Of a stretch of 44,427 nt of DNA, positions 22,580 through 31,300 are shown piece by piece. The notes beneath the pieces were generated by a model that saw nothing but the letters and a program-made list of their open reading frames with translations, searched no databases and had not been told where the DNA came from. How positions within the stretch are numbered: position 1 is the first letter of the stretch; each line of letters begins with the position of its first letter. This stretch comes from a virus: positions 1 through 44,427 of IMG/VR virus record IMGVR_UViG_3300046500_000048; one strand, 5' to 3'. The translations under genes were made by a program, and so were the position numbers.

Positions 22580-24973
22580 ATGAGCGATAACAATATCCCA
22601 ATTAAATCTGAAGTGCTACTCTTCCTTGGTACTCCAGAGGATGCAGGCTATAAGCATTCACTGAAACCATTGGTAGGTAACGCAACAGTATTCACAGTCT
22701 TTGGTGAAGTCAGTACTCTCACTGAGATTGTTAACTTCTGCAAGAAGCGGAACATTACTGGTGTTATCTGCACTCAGATTCCTGTGCTCTTAAAGCTGCT
22801 AGCAATTAAAGGCAACCATAAAGATAAGGCTAACCTAGATGACTATCAGGGTTCATACTTCCTGTATTCCAGTATCGAATTTGTATTCATTCAGAAGCTT
22901 GAACTTCTCAAGACAGGTGCCGACTATCAGCCATTCATTACTAGACGATTCATTAGTAAGTTGGCTGCTCCGAACGAATGGTATTCTGTCCCTGCATTTC
23001 AGTTTGAAATCCTAACTACTAGAAACTATCAAGAGATATTCAATGAATTCTCTAAGGCTATTGCAATCTCAGTTGACATTGAAACTCTGCGTGATCATCT
23101 TCGCATTAGGTGTATTGGATATACTGCTCTTTTCTATGATGGAGTTTCATTCCGTACTAAATCAGTAGTCCTTCCAATCAAAGATATGTTCGCAGTTAGT
23201 ATCATGCGAAAATTCAATTGGGAACTCAAAGCACCTAAGGTACTACAAAATGGCAAATATGATATATCGTACCTGTCCCGTTATAACGCTGTACTGTATA
23301 ACTATCTCTGGGACACGGTCAATATGTTTCATAGTTGGTATAGCGAACTCCCCAAAGACCTTGCGTTCCTTGGAGCGTTCTTTGTTCGGGAAGCCATGTA
23401 CTGGAAGGATCTTGCGGACACCCAAAACGAATACGAATACTATCGTTATAATGCGCTTGATACGTGGACTACTATTCACGTCTTTATGGCATGGATTCTC
23501 CAAGCCCCAGATTGGGCTAAGCGTAACTATAAACAAGAGTTTCCGGTTGTATTCCCTTGTCATCTTTCGGAAATGACTGGACTTAAACGAGACATGGAAC
23601 GTCTTGTTACTGTAGCTGCTGATGTTAACAAACTGATTGAGAAGGATAATATCTCCCTCTCTAAGATGCTGGGTACTTATCCTAACATCTACAATGTTAA
23701 CAGCGCACCTCAGAATACAGCACTTAGAACTGTACTTGGTTGTAAAGATATTGATTCTTCCGATGAGAAGAGCTTAAAGAAAATAGCAAACCGTCATCCA
23801 CTAAATGCTAGGATCGCTAATAAGATTCTTGATATTCGTGGCAATAGAAAACTAGAATCAACTTATCTTGTTATTGGTACGCCTGAACATCTTGTTCCTA
23901 CCACTAAAAAGAAAGACCTGAAAATTGGAGCAGAGTTAAATGGCCGAATCTTATACAGCATTAATCCACATGGAACAGACACAGGCAGGATGGCTAGTAG
24001 AGAGCATGCTTTCTGGTGCGGCTTCAACATTCAAAACATCCCACGCGGACCAGAAGTTAAACAAACAATTATTGCTGATGCAGGTTTCAGGATTGCAGAA
24101 GCTGATCTTAAGCAAGCCGAAACTAGAGACACTGCCTACGTGTCTGGAGATCCTGCCTTACTTGCAGCAATCAATTCTCCCAGAGATTTTCATGCACTTA
24201 ATGCATCTGCATTCTTTGGTGTGCCTTATGAAAGTGTGTATTGTGACGCCACTGGAAAAACTCTCGATAAAGCATTGCGAGACCTCAGTAAAAGGACCAA
24301 TCACGGTGCTAACTATCTCATGGGAGAAGGAGTCCTAGTAGATACGATGGGAGAAGATAAAGTTTGGGAAGCTAAAAGATTACTAAGACTTCCTAGACAT
24401 TATGAACTTAAAGATGTAGCCCATCATCTTCTTGAAGGTTTCCATCATACCTATAAGACACTGAGACTTAAATACTATCCTGCTGTAGTTCATGAAGTTA
24501 TGTCTACTAACATGCTAGTATCTCACACTGCATTTGCTGTACCAGAAACTTGGCATATCTGTGACCATAATGAGCCAGCTCTTGATTGGGACCAGAAGCC
24601 ACTAGAAGGTTGGACCCGTTATTGTTTCGGTAATCCACAAAAGAATAAGCTTGATAAAAACTCGTTAGTCGCCCACGTATCACAATCCCTAAATGCTAAA
24701 GCTCTGAACGAAGCTTACATCCGAGTCTTCTATGAGATAGCACTTAACCCAAAGTACTCTCAACACTTTAAACTCTGCGCACAGATTCATGACTCCATTC
24801 TATTCCAGTTCAGGGAAGGACATGAGTATCTAATGGATATGGTAGCAGAACGTATGCAAGTCCCAATTAGGTGTCTTGGTTACGATGGAGTCATTAGGAC
24901 TTTCACAGTTCCTGCTGACGTTAAGAATGGTAAAGATGGCAAAGGTGCGTTGCGCTGGAGCGAAACAGAATGA
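22580..24973 (+). CDS. DNA polymerase I family (family A) with 3'-5' exonuclease
   Basis: 797 aa from ATG 22580; an in-frame start at 22532 falls within the terminator and is rejected. Exonuclease: DIET (Asp166, Glu168), NGKYD (Asn224-Asp228) and YNALD (Tyr290-Asp294). Polymerase: motif A EADLKQAETR (Asp509), motif B KRTNHGANYLMG (571-582) and motif C QIHDSI (His737-Asp738). The usual Glu of the HDE motif is Ser739 here. No 5'-3' exonuclease domain. It is the replicative polymerase, acting with the SF1 helicase, the DUF3987-type ATPase and the SSB-like protein. The first 150 residues match nothing I recognise. Confidence 0.93.
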   Translation: MSDNNIPIKSEVLLFLGTPEDAGYKHSLKPLVGNATVFTVFGEVSTLTEIVNFCKKRNITGVICTQIPVLLKLLAIKGNHKDKANLDDYQGSYFLYSSIEFVFIQKLELLKTGADYQPFITRRFISKLAAPNEWYSVPAFQFEILTTRNYQEIFNEFSKAIAISVDIETLRDHLRIRCIGYTALFYDGVSFRTKSVVLPIKDMFAVSIMRKFNWELKAPKVLQNGKYDISYLSRYNAVLYNYLWDTVNMFHSWYSELPKDLAFLGAFFVREAMYWKDLADTQNEYEYYRYNALDTWTTIHVFMAWILQAPDWAKRNYKQEFPVVFPCHLSEMTGLKRDMERLVTVAADVNKLIEKDNISLSKMLGTYPNIYNVNSAPQNTALRTVLGCKDIDSSDEKSLKKIANRHPLNARIANKILDIRGNRKLESTYLVIGTPEHLVPTTKKKDLKIGAELNGRILYSINPHGTDTGRMASREHAFWCGFNIQNIPRGPEVKQTIIADAGFRIAEADLKQAETRDTAYVSGDPALLAAINSPRDFHALNASAFFGVPYESVYCDATGKTLDKALRDLSKRTNHGANYLMGEGVLVDTMGEDKVWEAKRLLRLPRHYELKDVAHHLLEGFHHTYKTLRLKYYPAVVHEVMSTNMLVSHTAFAVPETWHICDHNEPALDWDQKPLEGWTRYCFGNPQKNKLDKNSLVAHVSQSLNAKALNEAYIRVFYEIALNPKYSQHFKLCAQIHDSILFQFREGHEYLMDMVAERMQVPIRCLGYDGVIRTFTVPADVKNGKDGKGALRWSETE

Positions 24974-24981
24974 GGTGAATA

Positions 24982-25341
24982 ATGATTAGTGTTATCGAAC
25001 AGGCAGATGGTTCATTTGATATTATAGTACCACAAGAACATGCTGCTGAATTTAAACAGATGGTAGCAAGAGCAAGTAACACTTGGCAAGATAAGTCTCA
25101 AGCTATGATTGATTTTGTAGATAAAATCAGTGGCTTGCATGGCTTATTGGAAAGTACTAAGAATAGTAAGTGGGATATTCCTGCTGAAGATGCTTATGCT
25201 ATTGCTGAAGTTAATACAGCTACAGAAGGTGTACTGTTAAAAACTAATGATGCAGATTCAATGGAAGTGGTTAAGCTCAAGCAAGGAGATAAGTTAATCA
25301 TTCTTGGTATTATTCCACAAGAGTCTGAGTATAATCGGTAA
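24982..25341 (+). CDS. Hypothetical protein between polymerase and ATPase
   Basis: 119 aa, 8 nt after the polymerase stop with GAGGTGAATA as ribosome site. Beta-rich start (MISVIEQADGSFDIIVP), helical middle (QDKSQAMIDFVDKISGLHG), beta end. Function unknown; the position suggests a replication accessory role. Confidence 0.7.
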   Translation: MISVIEQADGSFDIIVPQEHAAEFKQMVARASNTWQDKSQAMIDFVDKISGLHGLLESTKNSKWDIPAEDAYAIAEVNTATEGVLLKTNDADSMEVVKLKQGDKLIILGIIPQESEYNR

Positions 25342-25346
25342 GCGGC

Positions 25347-26633
25347 ATGGAACTTATGAGAGATAGCTTCCTGCGACAATATCTCTCTTACGTTGGTGAG
25401 ACTGAAGCTCCTATCTTTTATCACAGATGGTCAGCAATATCTATGGTAGGAGCTTATCTAGGGAGACAGTATTCATTCTCTCTTGGCCACTTTGAGTTAT
25501 ATACTAACATGTATATTATGCTCATTGGAGAACCCGGCACCCGTAAGAGTACAGCGATTAAGATTGCCAAGAAGATTATTACCGCTGCTGGTTTTGATAA
25601 GATCAGTGGCGATAAAACTTCTAAAGAAAAATTCATGCTTGATCTTGCGGGCATTGAAGATGGTAGTCTTGAAAATAATAACGGATATAAAAAGAAAGGT
25701 AAGAGCTTAGAAGAATTACTAGATGAGAATCTTGGATTTAATTCTGAGGAGATAGGAGAAGATTGTGAGATGTACATTGCATGCGATGAGTTTAATGATT
25801 TCATCGGGATCGGTAATCTGGAGTTTATTAGTCTGCTTGGTAATATGTGGGATTATAATGGTGTTTTTAAGAATCGTATTAAAACCGGAAAATCAGTCTC
25901 GATTCTTAACCCCACTGTCAGTATCCTTGGCGGTAACACTTCCACTAGCTTTGCCAATGCTTTCCCCCCTGATACGCTCGGGCAAGGATTCTTTTCTCGT
26001 CTGCTTTTAATCTACGGGGAAGAAACTGGAAAGAAGATTACATTCCCAGTGATGCCAACTGCTGAAGCTACTAACAAAATCATTAGTGCCCTTCAAAGAA
26101 TTAAGATGACTGTCAAAGGAAAGGCAGAACTAAGTGAAGATGCTAAGATATTGCTTGAGAAGATTTATGTTAATGGTAAGAAGATGGATGATGTTCGTTT
26201 TGCGTCCTATTCTAACCGCCGCTTTACCCATCTGCTCAAGCTATGTCTTATTATCAGTGCTTGCGATTATAGTTCCACGATTGAACATTGCCACGTTATC
26301 GAAGCTAATACCATTCTAACTCACACTGAAAGCTTGATGCCTAAAGCGTTAGGTCAATTCGGTAGGGCGCGGAATAGTGATGTAACTCATAAGATCATGA
26401 GCATCCTTAATAATTCTAACAGGGCTATGAGTCTGAAAGAATTGTGGGCGTTCTGTATTAGTGATATGGATAAGGTTGATGACCTTGCCAATCAGCTTAG
26501 GAATCTTATGACAGCAGATATGATCTTTGTAGTTGAAGGTAAGTATTTGGCGAAAGCTAAAAGAGTTCAAGAAGTTGACAGTGATACTGTTGATTATAAT
26601 TATCTCACAGATGAAGAAAGGAATATGGTATAA
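25347..26633 (+). CDS. P-loop ATPase, DUF3987-like (putative primase/helicase component)
   Basis: 428 aa. N-terminal segment with SFLRQYLSYVGETEAPIFYHRW, Walker A GEPGTRKST (61-69), Walker B MYIACDEF (142-149) and a conserved-looking SFANAFPPDTLGQGFFSRLLLIYG typical of the DUF3987 group of phage and mobile-element ATPases, usually linked to helicase-primase functions. A C-terminal winged-helix-like part (MSILNNSNRAMSLKELWAF) may bind DNA. Start at 25347 or 9 nt later. The stop shares a base with the MazG-like ATG. Likely the replicative helicase or its loader. Confidence 0.8.
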   Translation: MELMRDSFLRQYLSYVGETEAPIFYHRWSAISMVGAYLGRQYSFSLGHFELYTNMYIMLIGEPGTRKSTAIKIAKKIITAAGFDKISGDKTSKEKFMLDLAGIEDGSLENNNGYKKKGKSLEELLDENLGFNSEEIGEDCEMYIACDEFNDFIGIGNLEFISLLGNMWDYNGVFKNRIKTGKSVSILNPTVSILGGNTSTSFANAFPPDTLGQGFFSRLLLIYGEETGKKITFPVMPTAEATNKIISALQRIKMTVKGKAELSEDAKILLEKIYVNGKKMDDVRFASYSNRRFTHLLKLCLIISACDYSSTIEHCHVIEANTILTHTESLMPKALGQFGRARNSDVTHKIMSILNNSNRAMSLKELWAFCISDMDKVDDLANQLRNLMTADMIFVVEGKYLAKAKRVQEVDSDTVDYNYLTDEERNMV

Positions 26634-27076
26634 TGCATACTCATAATGGAACTAGGCCTGCAATGGTATTTGTATCTAGTGTTAATAAAGAAATGACTTA
26701 CAGTGATTTTGTATGTAAGCTGTTTAAACAACAAACAGATGATATGGAAATGCTTCATGCTGCACTTGGAGTATGCGGAGAAGCTGGTGAACTTGGTGAC
26801 GCTATTAAGAAGCATGTGATCTATGAGAAAGAACTAGATCGTAAGAATGTTGTTGAAGAACTTGGGGATCTTCGTTTCTATATGCAAGCACTGATGAATA
26901 AGCTTGGTATTAGTGAAGAAGAACTCTTGCAACATAATGTTGAAAAGCTTCAGGAACGCTATAAAAAACTTAGCTATTCTAATGAAGCTGCAATTGCTAG
27001 GGCTGATAAAGAAGAGGAAAACCCAATGACTATCGGAAGTATTAATGATCCGATAAAATACGTATCTGGTGCTTAA
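26633..27076 (+). CDS. MazG-like nucleotide pyrophosphohydrolase
   Basis: 147 aa. ExxE...ExxD metal-binding pattern: CGEAGEL (Glu50, Glu53) and VEELGDL (Glu76, Asp79), in a helical bundle as in MazG. It hydrolyses NTPs or dNTPs, and phage versions may adjust nucleotide or alarmone pools. It overlaps the ATPase stop by one base (TAATG). The C-terminal 40 residues are charged and less conserved-looking. An intrinsic terminator follows 12 nt after the stop. Confidence 0.85.
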   Translation: MHTHNGTRPAMVFVSSVNKEMTYSDFVCKLFKQQTDDMEMLHAALGVCGEAGELGDAIKKHVIYEKELDRKNVVEELGDLRFYMQALMNKLGISEEELLQHNVEKLQERYKKLSYSNEAAIARADKEEENPMTIGSINDPIKYVSGA

Positions 27077-27088
27077 TAAACTTTCCAA

Positions 27089-27124
27089 CTCCCAGTCTCT
27101 ATTATTGAGCTGGGAGATTTTTCT
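27089..27124 (+). terminator. Intrinsic terminator after MazG-like gene
   Basis: CTCCCAG (27089-27095) pairs with CTGGGAG (27110-27116) with a 14-nt loop, followed by ATTTTTC. A perfect 7-bp GC-rich stem plus T run ends the replication operon. Confidence 0.88.
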
Positions 27125-27148
27125 TATCCACGCTAGGGAGTATATACT

Positions 27149-27673
27149 GTGGACATTATGATAGACACAGAAACATTAGGACTTAAACCTGGCTGCAAGA
27201 TTCTATCAATCAGTGCGGTTACATTCAACGCTAAGATTAAACGTCAGTTTGATGTGTTCATTCAGATTGGATCACAAGTTCAACTGTTTGCAGAAGAAGA
27301 TACTTATTATTGGTGGCTGCAACAGGATGAAACTCTGAGGGACTTTACATTTAATAATAGAAGTGCTGTTCCATTAGAAGCTGCGCTCAACATGCTAACT
27401 GCTTGGTACCTATCATTACCAGAGAAATGTGATGTGTGGGCCAATGGTGCTAATTTTGATTTTGGTATTATCCGTGCAGCTTATACATCACTAGGGCTAG
27501 AACCACCTTGGACCTATAGACAAGAGATGTGTTATAGGACACTGAAGAAACAGTTTGGTTATCTCATTAGAGAACCACAATTTGCAGGTATCCCCCATCG
27601 TTCCCTCCATGATGCACAACACCAAGCTAATTACGCAGAAATGCTACTCCATACTATTCACAACCTGAAATAA
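27149..27673 (+). CDS. DEDDh 3'-5' exonuclease (Rv2179c-like exoribonuclease family)
   Basis: 174 aa with a GTG start at 27149, chosen because TAGGGAG sits 8 nt upstream; ATG at 27158 would leave 17 nt. Catalytic residues: MIDTET (Asp6, Glu8), ANFDFG (Asp104) and HRSLHDA (His150, Asp155), the DEDDh set. It closely fits the short phage and bacterial Rv2179c-like family (3' exoribonuclease, DUF5051). It may trim RNA or recycle nucleotides. It lies just after a terminator, so it needs read-through or its own weak promoter (TATATACT is too close to the start to be one). Confidence 0.85.
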   Translation: MDIMIDTETLGLKPGCKILSISAVTFNAKIKRQFDVFIQIGSQVQLFAEEDTYYWWLQQDETLRDFTFNNRSAVPLEAALNMLTAWYLSLPEKCDVWANGANFDFGIIRAAYTSLGLEPPWTYRQEMCYRTLKKQFGYLIREPQFAGIPHRSLHDAQHQANYAEMLLHTIHNLK

Positions 27674-27677
27674 CACC

Positions 27678-27983
27678 ATGAACAAACTACCTGAACAATT
27701 CCGTAACTATGGTAACGGTAAGATGATCTTTGAAGTATTCCCACAAGAGTATATTGATCTTGATAGGGAGCTTCAAACTGAATATCATCCGAAGCTTGCA
27801 TTCATTGCTAAATACAGCATGGATGATATTGATATTAAGCTAGCACAAATTGCAGCTTACTGTGAAGTTATGCTTGATGGTGATTATCGAATTGATGATC
27901 GTGTGAAGCTTGCTGGTATCTTGTGTAAGAAGTTGCAAGAGAAACGTGAGTATCCGGGAGCACAAGTAATTATTCTTCCCTAA
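27678..27983 (+). CDS. Hypothetical protein
   Basis: 101 aa, 4 nt after the exonuclease stop. Begins MNKLPEQFRNYGNGKMIFEV; middle helical with many acidic residues (DDIDIKLAQIAAYCEVML), ends beta (GAQVIILP). Probably acts with the exonuclease given the spacing, but the family is not recognised. Confidence 0.7.
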   Translation: MNKLPEQFRNYGNGKMIFEVFPQEYIDLDRELQTEYHPKLAFIAKYSMDDIDIKLAQIAAYCEVMLDGDYRIDDRVKLAGILCKKLQEKREYPGAQVIILP

Positions 27984-27998
27984 CTGAAAGGAACGAGA

Positions 27999-28262
27999 AT
28001 GAAAACTAAACTTACCATCGAAGATATTAAAGCTGTTGTGGTTAAAGAACAATATCATGTGTTTCCAGAAACTACGCTGACTGTGTGTTGTCTGCATCTT
28101 GAGAACGGTTACACAGTTACAGGTGAATCCGCCTGTGTTGATCCAGCTAGCTTCAATAAAGAGCTTGGCGAAAAATATGCTAAAGAAGATGCAGTCGAAA
28201 AGATTTGGCAACTTGAAGGATATCTTCTTAAGCATAAGATGCATCTAGTCAGCAAGCACTAA
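27999..28262 (+). CDS. N4 gp49 / Sf6 gp66 family protein
   Basis: 87 aa. TTLTVCCLHLENGYTVTGESACVDP and DAVEKIWQLEGYLL are close to the signature I recall for the phage N4 gp49 / Sf6 gene 66 family, a small widespread phage protein of unknown role. GAAAGGAACGAGA precedes ATG. It is the last gene of the early unit; the bidirectional terminator begins 3 nt after its stop. Confidence 0.82.
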   Translation: MKTKLTIEDIKAVVVKEQYHVFPETTLTVCCLHLENGYTVTGESACVDPASFNKELGEKYAKEDAVEKIWQLEGYLLKHKMHLVSKH

Positions 28263-28264
28263 AA

Positions 28265-28305
28265 ATAAAGCCCGGCTACCTAATTATAGGTACCGGGCCT
28301 TTTTG
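28265..28305. terminator. Bidirectional intrinsic terminator between converging units
   Basis: GCCCGG-C-TACC (28270-28280) pairs with GGTA-CCGGGC (28289-28298), 10 bp with one bulged C. T-rich on the right (CTTTTTG) and A-rich on the left (AAAAATAAA), so it works for plus-strand early transcripts and minus-strand late transcripts alike. Confidence 0.92.
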
Positions 28306-28326
28306 TTGCCTATTACTTTTTACATC

Positions 28327-31300
28327 TTACTGTTCCAACATACCACCCTGAAGCACAGAGCTATCCAATCCCAGAGTACCACCCATAATCATTTGCATGT
28401 TCTGGGACATAGGATTCTTAAGGTTCATCATGATAGCATTAGCCTGATTGGTATTGGCGGCTTTAATTTCCCTGATCATGAACTTGTTGAAGTTCTGCTG
28501 CTTACCTCCAATTGCAGCATACTGTGCAGCGAACTTATCAACTTGTTCAGGACTAATGCTTGCAGCTCCAGATCCAATACCAGCAGTCTTGATTGCAGTT
28601 GCTAGCTTCTGCATCCTATCAGTATCTACTGCCTTGTAAGCATTAATACGATATACTGAATCATTAGCAATGGCATCATCAAATGGCTTACCACCAGCCA
28701 ATCGTGCAGCAGTTGCCCAGCTCAGAAGATCATTACCTCCGTTGAGAGAGTTAATACTTCCTTTACTAGTAGTACTAAACACTTGGCCACCATTGCTCAA
28801 TGCTTGCAGAGTTTGTGCAACACCAGCAAGTGGGCGAGAGATACCATTGTGTTCAATACCTTGCAACAGTGTTTGCCAGATAGGAGCACCATTAGCAGCA
28901 CGACCAATACTCTGTGCTACATTATCATAGAACTTCATCGTAGCATTCACAAATGGAATATCAACAGGATTAACTGGAACAATAGATACCTGCCTTGGAT
29001 TGATATCACCACGGCTATAAAGGTTAGCTCTCAGCATATTGGAGGGCAGACCATAGAGAAGCAAATCACCAACACTCTTACCAGCAATGCCATATGTAGT
29101 ACTATACAAATCCTTATGCTGCGGATTAGAAGACATAGTACCAACAATGTGAGTGTTAAGGTAATTGAATCCCGGCAGACCGTTCATACCATACATAGTA
29201 CCTTGAAGTCCTAGCAACATGGCAGCATCTTTCTTACCACCTTCTGCTACATGCCTGAACAACTGTTGCATCATGTTGAACTGGTAAGTCTGGAACAATC
29301 CAATAGCTTGGCCAACTGCACCTTGGAACATTAACGGTCTTTGGGACGCAATGATGTTTCCCTGAGTACGGTTAACAAACGTGTTAATATAACCCAGTGC
29401 TTCCTGCTCAGTAATCTTTCCTGCTTGCACACCAAGATCAGTAAGTTGGCGCATACTATCAGCACTAATGAAACGGTTAAACTCCTCAGCGTATTTGTTA
29501 CCTGTAAGGACTTCACCTTTATCAGCAAGCTCTTTGAACTTAGAGAATGCACTGTTAAGTTTCTGATTAATGATGCCAACATCTTCTCTACCTTGTAATG
29601 TTAGATCCTCCAAGATGCTCTGAGCTTGATCCACTAAGCGAGTACTGAAACCATTCTGCTTATAATACTCTTTGAGCTTAACACCACTGAGAGTTGTAGC
29701 TTCTGGATCAAACCAATTTTTAATTGCATTGGTCAGAATTTTACCAGCCGTTGTTACCTGATCAGTTGCTTCACCAGAAAGATTAGCTTGTGATGGACGA
29801 TCCATCTTAAGCAACCCACTCAACTTACCTGCCAATTCAGTATCATCATTTCCCATGGCCCGAATAAAACTCTTAAGTTCCGTGCCATAAAGAATAGTGC
29901 TACCAACCGCATTGTTAATTGCATTCAGTGGATCAAGCCTCAGTGTCAGAGTACTGAGCATAGCATTGGCCTTACGAACGAAGTTAGTTAGAACTCCTTT
30001 CGGCGCCGTATGATTTGCAAGCATATCAGTTGCAGCATCATAGTATGCAGTCTTAACTCCCATCTTATTGAGACTAGCATTAATCTTATCCAGATCATCA
30101 GTGCTCTTAAGAGTACCAATAGTATCCTGAATAGCATTCCACATCTTAGACACACCTGCATCCAGCTTGGTATTTAAACCTTGCAGATAAGGATGCTCAC
30201 TCATTTGGGAGATGTTAAGTGCTGTTTTAACATAGTTAAGATAAGGATTGTTGACCGTGTTCTCGATATCCCTAAAGCTGCCAGTGTATTTAGATGTTGC
30301 TGTATTGGTATATTGGGAACCTTGCTGTCTGAGGAATCCAAACTCTTTTTCGTATTTGGCATTGACTAACTCCCTAGCAAAGATATCGTCACTCTTAAGG
30401 TGATCGTTCAAAAGAGATTGTGCAATCTTCTGAGGATCAGTCTTAATAAAGAATGGATTGTTAACACCAGTCTTCTTCAGATCAGCATCAATATAGTTTT
30501 CATGGAGAGTACTTTCATAATCAAATTCCCCATGAGCTTTAAAGAATTCCTTAAGCTGATCACCTTTATAAACTTCATACTTGCCCGGAACTTTAGCAAT
30601 CATACCTTCCAGCTCTTTAGGGCTAGCAGCGTGGATCATGCTCTTATGTCCAACACCAGTAACAGTAGGATCAACTACAACAGCATAGTAAGGATAGTCT
30701 CTTGGATCAGGACGAATAGGACGAAGGGCGCGAACATCCTTCATATCTTCCAGACCTTGAGCATTGCGAATATCAATAAATCCTTGAGTCCTGCTATTAG
30801 TTTGTTCAGTCCTCATGATCCAAGCTTCACGTGCATCAGCTAATTTAAACTCATATCTAGCAACTGCACCTTCCTGAAGAACAGGAACATCCACTCGCTT
30901 ACCAGCTTTAACAGCAGCTTGATAATCTAGAAGCTTAAGGGGAACAAGACTCATGCCATCAGGAGCAATACCATATTGTTCACTGGTAGATTGCAGCATC
31001 TTATTCACAGATTCAAACTCAATAGCAGCTTCCTGATTGTTTACCAGCTTATACAGAACTGGTTGCAAGCGATCAGAAGTTTTACCTTTGAGATCCTTTT
31101 GCAATGCTTGAGTAGCAGAGCCAATAGCTTCAGCCCAAGATTCAGGAGTATGATAGCCGCCATTGGCAAAACTAGTAAGTCCCGGACCAGCACCAAAGCG
31201 ATTAGTCTTTAGCATCATATCATCGCCCGGATGCCAGAAGCGATTCATAATCTCCTCAGGTACATGAGCTGCAAAGACATTATCAACACCTTGCTGATAC

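Noticed and set aside
26575-26600. TTGACA followed by TATAAT before the MazG-like gene
   Set aside because: The spacer is only 14 nt, too short for a normal sigma70 promoter; both boxes lie in coding sequence.
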